Of a stretch of DNA of 64,000 bases, positions 45,572 to 55,326 are shown piece by piece. The stretch spans positions 414,501-478,500 of the forward strand of contig NZ_CP042261.1 of assembly GCF_007855645.1 (NCBI RefSeq), in the 5' to 3' direction. The notes under the pieces are model-generated. The model saw only the letters and a program-made list of their open reading frames with translations. It was not told the origin of the DNA and searched no databases. Both the position numbers and the translations under genes were made by a program. Each line of letters opens with the position of its first letter. The stretch's first letter is position 1. The stretch comes from Qingshengfaniella alkalisoli. Lineage in GTDB: Bacteria > Pseudomonadota > Alphaproteobacteria > Rhodobacterales > Rhodobacteraceae.

Positions 45572-46403
45572 GGTTTTTGCTCCCGCCAAGATCAATCTGA
45601 CGCTTCACGTTACGGGGCAACGGGCGGACGGGTATCACCTGCTCGACAGTCTTGTCGCATTCGCGGGGGTTGGGGATCGCGTGATTGTCGAACCCGGAGA
45701 AGGGTTTTCAATCTTAGGCTCCTTCTCGAACGACCTGTCTGTCACTGATGACAATCTCGTTCTTCGGGCGCGAAATTTGTTTGGCGACCGGGAACGGGTC
45801 AAGATTGAACTTCACAAATCCCTGCCGATCGCATCAGGTATTGGCGGCGGGTCGGCTGATGCAGCGGCCACTCTGAGGGCGATAAGCGATCTAACTGGCA
45901 TAGCCCTTCCGTCTAATAAGGCGATCCTGTCGTTGGGGGCTGATGTGCCGGTTTGTCTTGCCGGGCGGTCATGCCGGATGCGGGGAATCGGCGAGTGGCT
46001 TGATCCGGTTGCGAGGCTGCCGGAGGCGTGGTTTGTCTTGGTCAATCCGGGTTTATCGGTTCCAACGCCGGCTGTGTTTCGTGCTCTCGAAGATCGTAAT
46101 GGTGTCCCAATGCCTGATGAGCTGCCGCGATGGACCTCGGTGAATGAGTTGGCTGAGTGGCTTGCCGGGCAGCGCAACGATCTGCAACGCCCCGCGATAA
46201 AGATTCAACCCGCGATTGAGACCGTTTTGCAGGCGCTGCAAGAAACCGATGGCTGCCTGATTTCCCGAATGTCTGGCTCCGGTGCAACTTGCTTTGGTCT
46301 GTTTGCAGATGCGGCACAGGCCAATCGAGCGGCTGCAGACATCGCGAAGGGGCGCCCGGATTGGTGGATTGCGCCTGCGCCGATTCTGTCGGGCGCTAGC
46401 TGA
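45549..46403 (+). CDS. ispE: 4-(cytidine 5'-diphospho)-2-C-methyl-D-erythritol kinase
   Basis: About 284 residues from TTG at 45549, 23 bp inside the end of the TPR gene; homology starts at [14 protein letters not shown] a few residues later. GHMP-kinase motifs are PAKINLTL (motif 1), [20 protein letters not shown] (motif 2, ATP loop), LGADVPVCL and [15 protein letters not shown] (motif 3). It phosphorylates CDP-ME in the MEP isoprenoid pathway. The convergent gene encodes the downstream polyprenyl diphosphate synthase, overlapping it by 8 bp; both serve isoprenoid and quinone synthesis. Confidence 0.93.
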   Translation: MPSLAKVEVFAPAKINLTLHVTGQRADGYHLLDSLVAFAGVGDRVIVEPGEGFSILGSFSNDLSVTDDNLVLRARNLFGDRERVKIELHKSLPIASGIGGGSADAAATLRAISDLTGIALPSNKAILSLGADVPVCLAGRSCRMRGIGEWLDPVARLPEAWFVLVNPGLSVPTPAVFRALEDRNGVPMPDELPRWTSVNELAEWLAGQRNDLQRPAIKIQPAIETVLQALQETDGCLISRMSGSGATCFGLFADAAQANRAAADIAKGRPDWWIAPAPILSGAS

Positions 46404-47397
46404 CCCGCGCGACGACGAAATCGGCGAGATCAATCAACACATCTTTAATGTCGGTTGCCGGGAGCGGAGCCAGCGCGGATTTGGCTTTTGTAGCCCAATC
46501 CAGTGCTTCTACGCGTGTCTCTTCCAATGTGTTGTGTTTCGCCAACAGATGGCACGCATGCTCTAGGTCGTCGTCACCCTGCTTGCCGATTTCGATCACG
46601 CGCCGCCAGAACGCGCGCTCTTGATCGTCGGCCTGTGCGACGGCCTTGATCACGGGCAAGGTCAGCTTTCGTTCACGGAAGTCATCACCGATATTCTTGC
46701 CGGTTGCGCTGGTTGAGCCACCATAGTCCAGCAGATCGTCAACGATCTGGAAGGCGATCCCCAATGCGTCGCCATAGGCGCGCAGTGCGGTGATATGCTC
46801 CGGCTGCGCATCGGCGATCACGGCTCCAGATTCGGTTGCGGCGGAGAACAAGGCGGCCGTCTTGCCGCGAATGACTTTAAGGTAAACGTCTTCATTCGTT
46901 GCCAGATTGCGGGAGGCTGTTAATTGCAGCACCTCGCCTTCGGCGATCGTGGCCGAGGCGTTGGAGAGAATTTCCAGCACTCGCAACGATCCGGGTTCCA
47001 CCATCAACTGGAACGCGCGCGCAAACAGATAATCTCCCACCAGCACGGACGACTTGTTGTCCCAAAGCAGGTTGGCGGTCGGTCGGCCACGCCGTTTGTC
47101 GCTTTCGTCCACGACGTCGTCGTGTAGGAGCGTCGCGGTATGGATAAACTCCACTGTTGCGGCAAGATGTACGTGATAGGGGCCATCATAGCCGCATAAT
47201 TTGGCGGAGGCGAGGGTCAGCATCGGACGCAGCCGCTTGCCGCCAGCATCCACCAGATGCGCCGTAATTTCTGGGATGCGCGGGGCGTTTTCCGACACCA
47301 TCCGTTCATGGATCAGCCGGTCAACGGCGGCCATCTCGGTTTCGAGCATGGCACCCAGCGCTTCGTGGGGTTTGACGGCAGCGGTATCCAAACTCAT
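46396..47397 (-). CDS. Long-chain polyprenyl diphosphate synthase
   Basis: 333 residues from the ATG at 47397, the normal length; a GTG twelve codons upstream is also possible. The first aspartate-rich motif is [15 protein letters not shown] and the second is [10 protein letters not shown], with GGKRLRPML before them. Two small residues at the chain-length positions upstream of the first motif favour a long product (octaprenyl or decaprenyl), as needed for ubiquinone. The 8-bp overlap with convergent ispE links it to isoprenoid supply. Exact product length is an inference. Confidence 0.91.
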   Translation of the reverse strand: MSLDTAAVKPHEALGAMLETEMAAVDRLIHERMVSENAPRIPEITAHLVDAGGKRLRPMLTLASAKLCGYDGPYHVHLAATVEFIHTATLLHDDVVDESDKRRGRPTANLLWDNKSSVLVGDYLFARAFQLMVEPGSLRVLEILSNASATIAEGEVLQLTASRNLATNEDVYLKVIRGKTAALFSAATESGAVIADAQPEHITALRAYGDALGIAFQIVDDLLDYGGSTSATGKNIGDDFRERKLTLPVIKAVAQADDQERAFWRRVIEIGKQGDDDLEHACHLLAKHNTLEETRVEALDWATKAKSALAPLPATDIKDVLIDLADFVVARVS

Positions 47398-47453
47398 CAC
47401 GGTTCCGTCAGTTCTCTCGACAAGGTGGCTCACTTGCCTTTAGGTCGTTGCAA

Positions 47454-47675
47454 ATGAGGGAACTTTTACGAACCAATGACCCCACTGTGTTGGCCTATGC
47501 ATCCGCGCTCCTTCAGGGCGAGGGTATAGACTGCTTTCCACTGGACGTCCATATGAGTGCGATGGAAGGATCGATTGGTGTGTTGCCGCGGCGGCTGATG
47601 GTCCGCGAACAAGATTTGCAAAGGGCCAGGGCGATCATGACGGATCTGGGTATCGAACTTCAGGACAACGAATAA
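47454..47675 (+). CDS. DUF2007 small protein
   Basis: 73 residues from the ATG at 47454. It matches the DUF2007 'putative signal transducing' family: ALLQGEGIDCFPLDVHMSAMEGSIGVLPRRLMVREQDLQRARAIM, a small alpha/beta domain of unknown role. It is divergent from the polyprenyl synthase gene and coupled to the TrmN6-like methyltransferase by a 1-bp TAATG overlap. The pairing with that methyltransferase is common in related bacteria as far as I recall, but a function is not known. Confidence 0.8.
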   Translation: MRELLRTNDPTVLAYASALLQGEGIDCFPLDVHMSAMEGSIGVLPRRLMVREQDLQRARAIMTDLGIELQDNE

Positions 47676-48433
47676 TGATCCCGGAGATCAGCCGGGACAA
47701 ATTTCTCGACGGCAGGCTTCTGATTGACCAGCCCAAGCAAGGCTATCGCGCGGGAATCGATCCGGTGCTTCTTGCGGCTGCGGTTCCGGCGGTTTCGGGA
47801 CAGACTGTGCTGGAACTCGGATGTGGCGTCGGTACAGCCAGCCTGTGTCTGTCGGCGCGTGTTCGAGATCTGACACTGACGGGGGTGGAGATCCAACCTG
47901 ACTACGCAGAACTTGCCCGAGCAAATGCACGCCGGGCGAAGGTTCTGCTGCAGGTGCTTGAAACCGACATTCGGGCACTGCCAATGGCGGTGCGGCAAAA
48001 AAACTTTGATCACGTCTTCGCCAATCCGCCTTACTATTTGCGTGAGCAGGGAACGACGGCCCAAGATGAAGGGCGTGAGCAAGCCTTGGGGGAGGGCGCG
48101 CCACTCTCCGATTGGGTCGATGTGGCAGTCAAGCGATTAGCACCCGGCGGTTGCCTGACCATGATTCAGAATGCAGACCGGCTTCCCGAAATGCTGGCCG
48201 CGGCCTTCGGGCGGCTTGGCGCGGTCGAGGTCTTGCCGCTGGTTTCACGTTCAGGGCGCAGTGCAGGTCGCATCATTCTGCGGGGGCGGAAAGGACGCCG
48301 CACGCCGTTTCGATTGCTTTCGCCACTGGTTCTTCACCAGGGGGCCACACATTTCTCGGATGCCGACTCCTACCGGCCAGAGATCGACGCGGTTCTGCGC
48401 GGGGGCGCGTGCCTTCCGGGGTTCGAATCGTGA
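47675..48433 (+). CDS. TrmN6-like tRNA (adenine-N6)-methyltransferase
   Basis: 252 residues. The class I methyltransferase core has VLELGCGVGTASLCLSAR (SAM-binding motif I) and the N6-adenine catalytic motif NPPYYLRE (about residue 116). QGYRAGIDPVLLAAAV and the rest match the YfiC/TrmN6 family, which methylates A37 of tRNA1(Val) in Escherichia coli; the target here may be the same. It starts in a TAATG overlap with DUF2007. The last residues are LPGFES, unlike the longer gamma forms, so a family offshoot is possible. Confidence 0.86.
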   Translation: MIPEISRDKFLDGRLLIDQPKQGYRAGIDPVLLAAAVPAVSGQTVLELGCGVGTASLCLSARVRDLTLTGVEIQPDYAELARANARRAKVLLQVLETDIRALPMAVRQKNFDHVFANPPYYLREQGTTAQDEGREQALGEGAPLSDWVDVAVKRLAPGGCLTMIQNADRLPEMLAAAFGRLGAVEVLPLVSRSGRSAGRIILRGRKGRRTPFRLLSPLVLHQGATHFSDADSYRPEIDAVLRGGACLPGFES

Positions 48434-48551
48434 ATAAAAATTCAGTGTAATGTCACATTGGCGAAACATTGCTCTGCATTCGGCTTTTCCGTGACACGAC
48501 TCAGATTCTGTGGTCCCATGATCGGGCTCAATCAGACAGAGGAGAGACGTG

Positions 48552-48725
48552 ATGTCCGTAAGTGCGCATCTTCAGGAACTCAGAAGAAAGCACCAGAATC
48601 TCTCGAACCAGGTCGAAGAAGCTCAGCGCAGTCCGGGGGTGGATGACCTCCACATCGCGACGCTGAAGAAGCAGAAGCTTCATATTAAGGAAGAAATCAC
48701 ACGCCTTTCGGAAGCACGTAGCTAA
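48552..48725 (+). CDS. DUF465 (YdcH-like) small coiled-coil protein
   Basis: 57 residues, short enough to be missed by many pipelines. Sequence starts MSVSAHLQELRRKHQNLSNQ and continues as heptad-like helical segments (LHIATLKKQKLHIKEEITRL), the DUF465/YdcH pattern of a short helical hairpin. GGAGAG lies upstream of the ATG, and a good terminator follows 31 bp after the stop. Function unknown; the family is widespread and abundant. It stands alone between a methyltransferase gene and convergent phaB. Confidence 0.87.
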   Translation: MSVSAHLQELRRKHQNLSNQVEEAQRSPGVDDLHIATLKKQKLHIKEEITRLSEARS

Positions 48726-48756
48726 CCAGCGCAAAACCGAATATCCAGGACGGTGT

Positions 48757-48779
48757 AACCGGGCCGCTTAGGCCCGGTT
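48757..48779. terminator. Terminator between the DUF465 gene and phaB
   Basis: 9-bp perfect stem (AACCGGGCC / GGCCCGGTT) with loop GCTTA and TTGTTTTG following on the plus strand. It lies 31 bp after the DUF465 stop and 8 bp before the convergent phaB stop, so it can serve both. Confidence 0.9.
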
Positions 48780-48787
48780 TGTTTTGG

Positions 48788-49513
48788 CTAGATGACGTAT
48801 TGGCCACCATTTGCCGAGATTGTAGAACCGGTAATAAAGCCTGCATCGTCGGAGGCTAGGAAAACCACGATTCTCGCGATCTCGTCAGGTTCCCCGAGGC
48901 GTCCCACCGGAATCTGGGGGATGATCTTGCTATTGAGGATGTCGTCGTCGATCGCGCGGACCATTTCCGTTCCGATGTAGCCGGGGCAAATGGCATTCAC
49001 GGTGATGCCTTTGAATGCGCCTTCCTGTGCCAGTGCCTTTGTGAAACCCAGATCACCGGCTTTAGCAGCGGAATAATTGGCCTGCCCCATCTGCCCCTTC
49101 TGCCCATTGATCGACGAAATGTTGATGATGCGCCCGAATTTGCGGTCACGCATCCCCGACCAGACAGGATGGGTCATGTTGAACATGCCTGACAGGTTGG
49201 TGTCGATCACGTCGCGCCACTGCTCGGGCTTCATCTTGTGGAACATGGCGTCGCGGGTAATTCCTGCATTGTTTACGAGAATCTCCACGGGTCCGAGCTC
49301 CGCCTCGACGCTCCCAATTCCGTCGATGCAGGCGTCATAATCAGCGACAGACCATTTGTAGGTCGGGATTCCCGTTTCATCGGTGAACTTTGCCGCGGCG
49401 TCGTCATTGCCCGCGTAATTTGCAGCGACGGAGTAGCCTGCTTTCTTCAGGGCGGTGCTGATCGCTGCTCCGATGCCGCGTGTTCCGCCTGTCACCAGCG
49501 CTACTTTGCCCAT
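48788..49513 (-). CDS. phaB: Acetoacetyl-CoA reductase
   Basis: 241 residues, a short-chain dehydrogenase of PhaB length. TGGTRGIGAA (8-17) binds the dinucleotide; Ser134, Tyr147 and Lys151 form the catalytic triad. NNAGITRDAMFHKM, QANYSAAKAGDLGFTKALAQEG and HMKPEQW-type contacts are the acetoacetyl-CoA reductase signature. It reduces acetoacetyl-CoA to (R)-3-hydroxybutyryl-CoA with NADPH. It is downstream of phaA, 72 bp apart, together supplying polyhydroxybutyrate precursors; the synthase phaC is elsewhere. The convergent end shares a terminator. Confidence 0.95.
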   Translation of the reverse strand: MGKVALVTGGTRGIGAAISTALKKAGYSVAANYAGNDDAAAKFTDETGIPTYKWSVADYDACIDGIGSVEAELGPVEILVNNAGITRDAMFHKMKPEQWRDVIDTNLSGMFNMTHPVWSGMRDRKFGRIINISSINGQKGQMGQANYSAAKAGDLGFTKALAQEGAFKGITVNAICPGYIGTEMVRAIDDDILNSKIIPQIPVGRLGEPDEIARIVVFLASDDAGFITGSTISANGGQYVI

Positions 49514-49585
49514 GGTGTCCTCCCTTCAATTGACTTAAATTCCAATGGTTGCGCTCCGCCTTTACCGGAGGAGCACGTTATTAAA

Positions 49586-50761
49586 TCAGGGGCGCTCAAG
49601 ACACATCGCGACGCCCATGCCGCCACCGATGCACAAGGTCGCCAAGCCCTTCTTGGCGTCGCGGCGTTTCATCTCGAACAACAGGGTATTCAGCACGCGG
49701 CAGCCAGAAGCACCGATGGGGTGCCCGATCGCGATCGCGCCGCCATTCACGTTCACGATTTCCGAATCCCAGCCCATGTCCTTGTTTACAGCGCAGGCCT
49801 GTGCGGCGAAGGCCTCGTTAGCTTCGATCAGATCCAGATCGCCCACGGCCCAGCCCGCTTTTTCCAGCGCCTTGCGCGAGGCGTAGATGGGGCCGACGCC
49901 CATGATCGAGGGGTCCAACCCGACGGTGGCGTAGGAGGCGATACGGGCCAGAGGTTCCAGCCCCCGCTTTTCCGCCTCATCAGCCTTCATCAACAGCACC
50001 GCAGCGGCTCCATCATTCAGACCGGATGCGTTTGCGGCCGTGACGGATCCATCCTTCGCAAACGCCGGACGCAGCTTTTGCATGGCCTCGATGTTCGCGC
50101 CGTGACGGATGTATTCGTCTTTATCGACGACGATATCACCTTTGCGGGTCTTGATCGTGAAAGGTACGATTTCATCATCAAATTTGCCAGCATTCTGTGC
50201 AGCTTCGGCCTTGTTCTGGCTGGCGACAGCGAATTCGTCCTGCTGATCGCGGCTGATTTGCCATTTTTCTGCAACGTTCTCTGCCGTTTGACCCATATGG
50301 TAGCCATTGAATGCATCCCACAAACCATCCCGGATCATCGTGTCGATGTATTGCAGGTCTCCCATTTTCTGGCCTTGACGGAGCGAAGCAGCATGGGGCG
50401 CGAGGCTCATGTTTTCCTGACCGCCTGCGGCGACGACAGTCGCGTCGCCCAGCAGTATATGCTGGGCACCCAACGCGACCGCACGCAGACCGGAGCCGCA
50501 CACCTGATTGATACCCCAAGCCGCACTTTCCTGCGGCAGCCCGGCGTTGATATGTGCCTGACGTGCCGGGTTCTGTCCTTGGGCAGCGGTCAGAACTTGT
50601 CCGAGGATTGTCTCGGACACTTCGGACTTGTCTATGCCAGCGCGTTCTACGACTGCCTCGAGAACGGTCTTGCCAAGATCATGTGCGGGGGTGTTGGCGA
50701 AGCTGCCGAGAAAGCTGCCGACGGCGGTTCTGGCAGCGGAGACGATGACAACATCGGTCAT
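49586..50761 (-). CDS. phaA: Acetyl-CoA C-acetyltransferase
   Basis: 391 residues, a biosynthetic thiolase. Cys88 (NQVCGSG) is the nucleophile, with His347 (GHPIGASG) and Cys377 (CIGGGMG). It condenses two acetyl-CoA to acetoacetyl-CoA, the first PHB step, and lies upstream of phaB on the same strand. The sequence is distinct from the FadA-type thiolase at 1.4-2.6 kb, which keeps NRFCASG and IASGMGA. A large antisense open frame (49238-51073) across it is a composition artefact. Confidence 0.95.
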   Translation of the reverse strand: MTDVVIVSAARTAVGSFLGSFANTPAHDLGKTVLEAVVERAGIDKSEVSETILGQVLTAAQGQNPARQAHINAGLPQESAAWGINQVCGSGLRAVALGAQHILLGDATVVAAGGQENMSLAPHAASLRQGQKMGDLQYIDTMIRDGLWDAFNGYHMGQTAENVAEKWQISRDQQDEFAVASQNKAEAAQNAGKFDDEIVPFTIKTRKGDIVVDKDEYIRHGANIEAMQKLRPAFAKDGSVTAANASGLNDGAAAVLLMKADEAEKRGLEPLARIASYATVGLDPSIMGVGPIYASRKALEKAGWAVGDLDLIEANEAFAAQACAVNKDMGWDSEIVNVNGGAIAIGHPIGASGCRVLNTLLFEMKRRDAKKGLATLCIGGGMGVAMCLERP

Positions 50762-50904
50762 AGGCGGATCCTTTCCGGTTCATCCCAAAGTCCCCCACAG
50801 CTTTGCGCGAGATTCGCGGAATGTATAGGGTTCGCCCGCTACAGATTTCTCGTGGTTGCAGTGTTGCTGATATCGTTAGGTCAAGTGAGCAGACTTTTGC
50901 CCAA

Positions 50905-51459
50905 TCAGGCGCCGCCGAGCATGGCGGCAATGATCGCTTTGGCGGATTCGCCATTCCATTCCGCGTCGCCCTGCATGCGGGCGATCTCGTTGCCGTCCGG
51001 GTCCAGAAGCACGGTGATGGGCAGACCCAGAACGGCCATTTCACGGGCGACCTTCTGTTTCGGGTCCCGGTAGATGGTCAGGTTCTCCAAGCCTTCGTCT
51101 TCCACAAAGCGGCGGATCGCGGCCGGTGCGTTCGGACCGGTTGCAAGGGCCACAACCTCAAAATCATCGCCGCCGAATTCAGCTTCCAGTTCATCCAGCA
51201 TCGGCATTTCTGTTCGGCATGGTGCACACCATGTTGCCCAAAAGTTCAGCAGTACATACTTACCGCGAAAATCTTCGAGGGACGCCGGATCGTCCTGCAT
51301 CGTGACGAACTTGGCGTTCGAGCTGTCTTTCGCCTCGTTGTGGAAGACCAGTTTTTTCATGTCACCTTTGCGTAGGCCTTCCAAAGCCGGGATATCCTGT
51401 GCAGTCGCGGCTGAAGCGAAAGCGGCTGTGAAGGCGAGAAGGGCAAGAATGGGTCGCAT
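50905..51459 (-). CDS. TlpA-like thiol:disulfide oxidoreductase
   Basis: 184 residues from the ATG at 51459 (GGAG upstream); the frame extends upstream but the signal peptide starts here and ends near SAATAQ. The thioredoxin fold contains FWATWCAPC (73-81, active-site Cys78 and Cys81), the cis-Pro in [17 protein letters not shown]. TlpA-type proteins are periplasmic, usually reducing partners in cytochrome c oxidase or cytochrome c maturation. Here it is divergent from argH; an oxidase link to the subunit IV at 35.3 kb is possible but only a guess. Confidence 0.87.
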   Translation of the reverse strand: MRPILALLAFTAAFASAATAQDIPALEGLRKGDMKKLVFHNEAKDSSNAKFVTMQDDPASLEDFRGKYVLLNFWATWCAPCRTEMPMLDELEAEFGGDDFEVVALATGPNAPAAIRRFVEDEGLENLTIYRDPKQKVAREMAVLGLPITVLLDPDGNEIARMQGDAEWNGESAKAIIAAMLGGA

Positions 51460-51611
51460 GATTACTCCGGTCACTGACGCACACCATGTCGCAACGGCTT
51501 GCAATCGGGTCAAGGCCCGCAGGCGGCACTAGCGCGGATGTGAAGATTTGCAGCAGTGCAAGGGGCTGCGTATAGAGCGTGGCAGACCAATCGATTCTGA
51601 GCGAGGCAAGA

Positions 51612-53003
51612 ATGAGCGACAAGTCCAGCAATGCAATGTGGGGTGGCCGCTTCTCGGCAGGGCCGGATGCGATTATGGAAGCTATCAATGCCTCGATAGG
51701 GTTCGACAAGCGCCTCTATGCCCAGGATATTGAGGGTTCGAAGGCACATGCCACGATGCTGGCGGTGCAGGGCATTCTGACAGAAGATGACGCCGATGCG
51801 ATCCGTGCCGGGCTGGACAAGGTTCGGGCAGAGATCGAGGCTGGTGATTTCCCGTTCTCCGCCGCGTTGGAAGACATCCACATGAATACGGAATCGCGGC
51901 TGAAGGACATCATCGGGGAACCTGCCGGTCGTCTGCATACGGCTCGGTCACGCAACGATCAGGTGGCCACCGACTTCCGTCTGTGGGTTCGTGATCAGTG
52001 CGATGCGGCTATTACAGGGTTGGAAGCACTGATACGCGCGTTGCTCGGGCAGGCAGAGGCCGGTGCCGATTGGGTCATGCCCGGCTTTACCCATTTGCAG
52101 ACAGCCCAGCCCGTGACATGGGGCCATCACATGATGGCCTATGTCGAAATGTTCGCTCGCGACAAGTCGCGCTTCGAGGACGCCCGCACCCGAATGAACG
52201 AATCGCCCTTGGGTGCCGCGGCGTTGGCGGGGACCTCCTTCCCGATTGACCGCCATGCAACGGCGACGGCTCTTGGCTTCGACCGTCCTGCTGCCAACTC
52301 TCTGGATGCGGTCAGCGACCGCGATTTTGCCTTGGAGTTCCTTTCGGCCTCCTCGATCTGTGCGGTTCACCTGTCGCGGATGGCAGAAGAGTTGGTCATC
52401 TGGTCGTCTGCGCAGTTCCGCTTCGTGGTGCTGTCGGATCGATTCTCCACCGGGTCATCGATCATGCCGCAGAAGAAGAACCCCGATGCCGCCGAGCTGA
52501 TCCGTGCGAAAATCGGACGCATCCTTGGCGCGACGGTGGCGCTGTTCACCGTGATGAAGGGTCTGCCGCTCGCCTATTCCAAGGACATGCAGGAAGACAA
52601 GGAACAGGTCTTTGACGCTGCCGACAACCTGCTTCTGTCCCTTGCAGCCATGGAAGGTATGGTCAGGGACATGGCCGCGAACCGACCCGCGCTGGAAGCG
52701 GCGGCGGCGTCCGGCTTCTCGACCGCGACCGATCTGGCGGATTGGCTCGTGCGTGAACTGAACCTGCCGTTCCGCGATGCCCATCATGTGACGGGCACAT
52801 TGGTTGCGATGGCTGAAGAACGCCGTATCGACCTCCCCGACCTGTCGCTGGAGGACATGCAGTCGGTGCATCCACAGATAAATGAGGGTGTATTTGACGT
52901 GCTTGGTGTGCATAATTCTGTCGCGAGCCGCATGAGCTACGGCGGCACCGCGCCAGAGCAAGTGCGAAAACAGATTGCCCGCTGGAAGGAAAAGCTTGGA
53001 TGA
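51612..53003 (+). CDS. argH: Argininosuccinate lyase
   Basis: 463 residues from the ATG at 51612 (GAGGCAAGA upstream), with the family start [14 protein letters not shown]. His161 in [13 protein letters not shown] and Ser282/Ser283 in the signature [12 protein letters not shown] are the catalytic base and acid. It splits argininosuccinate into arginine and fumarate. The stop overlaps the next small lipoprotein gene by 4 bp, so argH drives the downstream lipoprotein/lysA group. This argH-small-lipoprotein-lysA order is conserved in Rhodobacteraceae as far as I know. Confidence 0.96.
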   Translation: MSDKSSNAMWGGRFSAGPDAIMEAINASIGFDKRLYAQDIEGSKAHATMLAVQGILTEDDADAIRAGLDKVRAEIEAGDFPFSAALEDIHMNTESRLKDIIGEPAGRLHTARSRNDQVATDFRLWVRDQCDAAITGLEALIRALLGQAEAGADWVMPGFTHLQTAQPVTWGHHMMAYVEMFARDKSRFEDARTRMNESPLGAAALAGTSFPIDRHATATALGFDRPAANSLDAVSDRDFALEFLSASSICAVHLSRMAEELVIWSSAQFRFVVLSDRFSTGSSIMPQKKNPDAAELIRAKIGRILGATVALFTVMKGLPLAYSKDMQEDKEQVFDAADNLLLSLAAMEGMVRDMAANRPALEAAAASGFSTATDLADWLVRELNLPFRDAHHVTGTLVAMAEERRIDLPDLSLEDMQSVHPQINEGVFDVLGVHNSVASRMSYGGTAPEQVRKQIARWKEKLG

Positions 53004-53296
53004 CACGCCTCGTCGTCGCCCTCAGTTTGCTTACGGTACTGGCCGCTTGTGAGAATGCCTCGCCAAGTGCGGGTGTGTCGGTTGGATCAGGTGGGCCGGG
53101 CGGTTATGTGGGGGTTGATGGCGAGCGGGTTGATGCGGGTGTCGGCACCGGTGGGGCATATGCCGACGTCGATGTCATCGATACGCGGAATGTGGATGTG
53201 AGCGTGGGCACCGGAGGTCCATCGGCCTCGGTCAGGCTTGGACACAGCCCCGCCAAAGTGCGCGTTGGGCGCCACGGATTGCGACTGGGAATATGA
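53000..53296 (+). CDS. Small glycine-rich repeat lipoprotein
   Basis: 98 residues. A lipobox (LAAC, Cys17) directs it to a lipid anchor. The mature part has three related segments: [26 protein letters not shown] and [15 protein letters not shown], each about 25-30 residues apart, which suggests a beta-solenoid-like repeat. No family is recognised. It starts in an ATGA overlap with argH and ends in another with the LptM-like gene, so it belongs to the argH transcript. Confidence 0.8.
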   Translation: MTRLVVALSLLTVLAACENASPSAGVSVGSGGPGGYVGVDGERVDAGVGTGGAYADVDVIDTRNVDVSVGTGGPSASVRLGHSPAKVRVGRHGLRLGI

Positions 53297-53448
53297 TGAC
53301 GAAACTTGCCGGATTGAGTGGACTGATCTTTGTCCTTGCTTCTTGTGGGATCGACGGCCCGCCAGTGAGGCCGGAGCCTGAGCAGTCGCCGCAACGCGGG
53401 GTTACAGTTACGGGTGACGCACGTATGGGCGTTACGGGCAGGCTGTGA
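53293..53448 (+). CDS. LptM-like small lipoprotein
   Basis: 51 residues, start in a 4-bp overlap with the preceding gene. A signal with lipobox (LASC, Cys18) is followed by CGIDGPPVRPEP, which resembles the CGQKGPLYLP core of LptM/YifL lipoproteins. In gammaproteobacteria lptM lies next to lysA or dapF and assists LptD maturation; here lysA is 498 bp downstream. The remaining residues are low-complexity. Functional assignment is inference from motif and position. Confidence 0.65.
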   Translation: MMTKLAGLSGLIFVLASCGIDGPPVRPEPEQSPQRGVTVTGDARMGVTGRL

Positions 53449-53459
53449 AAGGAAACAGG

Positions 53460-53716
53460 ATGTATCGTGTAGCGCTTGCGGTTATTGGCCTGACAGTCTT
53501 GGCGGCATGCCAACCCTCGCAGCCCCAAACGCGCGCGCCTGTTGAGATCGTCGATCCAATCTATGATCTGCAACCGGCTGAAACCGTCCCCGAGCCGATC
53601 TGATCTGGGGTAAGGACCTGAAGTATCTTGGCGGTGTCGACCTTGCGCTTCCACCTGCGGTCTGTGATGGACAGCCTCCGGCGAGCGGTAATACATGGGA
53701 TGATCTTCCTGTCTGA
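53460..53716 (+). pseudogene. Third small lipoprotein gene, apparently frameshifted by a 5-bp duplication
   Basis: The open frame from the ATG at 53460 gives 47 residues: signal and lipobox (LAAC) then QPSQPQTRAP, stopping at 53603. A second frame downstream continues without a stop to 53716 and encodes a plausible protein tail, WGKDLKYLGGVDLALPPAV, followed by CDGQPPASGNTWDDLPV. Joining them requires removing 5 bp, and GATCT occurs twice in tandem at 53597-53606 exactly at the break. The undisturbed gene would be 83 residues. Either a natural lesion or a sequence error. GGAAACAGG precedes the start. Confidence 0.6.
53597..53606. repeat. 5-bp tandem duplication GATCTGATCT
   Basis: Two directly adjacent GATCT units at the point where the small lipoprotein reading frame breaks. 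Removal of one unit restores an 83-residue frame across 53460-53716. Confidence 0.75.
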
Positions 53717-53946
53717 TTAGATTGCGAGCCCGATGCGGTTGTCGTGAACCGCCATGATCGACCTGACCGCCCAATCCCGGTCAGGTCGCCCGATTGATTA
53801 TGATCACTGCCCGCATTTGCCTGATGGCCCGCGCGATGGCGATGGGCTGTATGCCGGGTGGCAGTGATCTCGGGTGCGACGCAAATTGCATATTCCTGCC
53901 GCCGTGATATGTCGCGGCGCAAGTTGAATCGAGGCGAGGGCACGGC

Positions 53947-55225
53947 ATGGATCATTTTCTTTACAAAGGTGGTATTCTTCACGCCGAAGATGTCTCCATC
54001 CCGGACATTGCCGCGCAGGCCGGGACGCCATTCTATTGTTATTCCAGCGCGACACTTTTGCGGCATTTCCGGTTGTTTGACGACGCTCTGGAAGGAACGC
54101 CGCATCTGGTGTGCTTTGCGGTGAAGTCGAATTCCAACCAAGCGGTGTTGCGTCTTCTGGCGCAGGCGGGCGCAGGGATGGACGTGGTTTCGGCAGGCGA
54201 GTATGCGCGGGCGCGTGCCGCTGGTGTTCCCGGTGATCGCATTGTCTTTTCCGGTGTTGGAAAGACGCGTGAAGAAATGCGTGTGGCGCTTGAAGGGGGT
54301 ATCCGCCAGTTCAACGTTGAATCGGAACCCGAGATGCAGGCGCTCAGTGAAGTTGCCTGCAGCCTTGGCGTGGTTGCACCGATCGCTATACGTGTGAATC
54401 CGGACGTAGATGCGCGCACGCATGCCAAGATCGCGACAGGCAAATCCGAGAACAAGTTTGGTATCCCGATCGCGCGCGCGAAGGAAGTCTATGCACAAGC
54501 TGCCGCGCTTCCCGGTCTGGATGTGGTCGGGATCGACGTGCATATCGGCAGCCAGTTGGTTGAGTTGGAACCGTTTGAACTGGCTTATCGCAAGGTGGCC
54601 GAACTGACCCATGCCTTGCGCGCGGATGGACATGACATCCGGCGGCTGGACCTTGGCGGTGGGCTGGGCATTCCGTATACCCGCTCAAACGAGGCGCCCC
54701 CGTTGCCCAGGGAGTACGGTGACCTGATCAAGCGCACGGTCGGTGATCTGGGCTGCGAGATCGAGATTGAGCCGGGCCGCCTGATCTCCGGGAATGCGGG
54801 GGCTGCTGGTCAGTCGGGTGATCTATGTGAAATCGGGCGAGGGGCGCAATTTCCTGATCCTGGATGCCGCGATGAACGATCTGCTGCGTCCTGCGATGTA
54901 CGACGCCTGGCACGATGTGGTCGCGGTGAAGGAGCCGGCTGCGGGGGTCGATTATGCCCCAATGGATCTGGTGGGGCCGGTATGTGAGACGGGCGATACC
55001 TTCGCCAAGCAACGACCGATGCCGCCGCTGGTCGCCGATGACCTGGTCGCTTTCCGGTCTGCGGGGGCTTACGGCGCGGTGATGGCATCGGAATACAATA
55101 CGCGCCCCCTGATTCCGGAGGTGCTGGTTCAGGGTTCCGATTGGGGTATCGTCCGCGATCGCCCGAGTTTCGAGGATATCATTGCCCGTGACATCGTGCC
55201 TGATTGGGTGGAATCTGACCGGTAA
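53947..55225 (+). pseudogene. lysA: Diaminopimelate decarboxylase, frameshifted in this sequence
   Basis: The first frame from 53947 encodes LysA up to about residue 287: PLP lysine Lys60 (FAVKSNSNQA), HIGSQL, DLGGGLGIPY and EPGRLISGNAG. It then runs into 60 unrelated residues. The true C-terminus continues in the +1 frame as LLVSRVIYVKSGEGRNF, then CETGD, ending at 55225. One extra G in the run of five at 54798-54802 explains it. Total restored length about 425 residues. It decarboxylates meso-diaminopimelate to lysine. Because loss would cause lysine auxotrophy, sequence error is the first suspicion. Ribosome site GAGGG upstream. Confidence 0.88.
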
Positions 55226-55326
55226 CTTCCCCGTGAGACGCTGTGTGGGGGTATCTACAGGTTCTTATCCAAGTTAGGATTGCAAGGATGGTGCCGGGTG
55301 AACCGGCATAGCACTAAGGCGACCGG

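Noticed and set aside
49238-51073. A 611-residue plus-strand open frame opposite phaA and phaB
   Set aside because: Antisense shadow of the biosynthetic thiolase and reductase; no recognisable motif.
53482-54633. A 383-residue minus-strand open frame over the lysA region
   Set aside because: Opposite strand of lysA and the small lipoprotein; His/Arg-rich translation with no family features.
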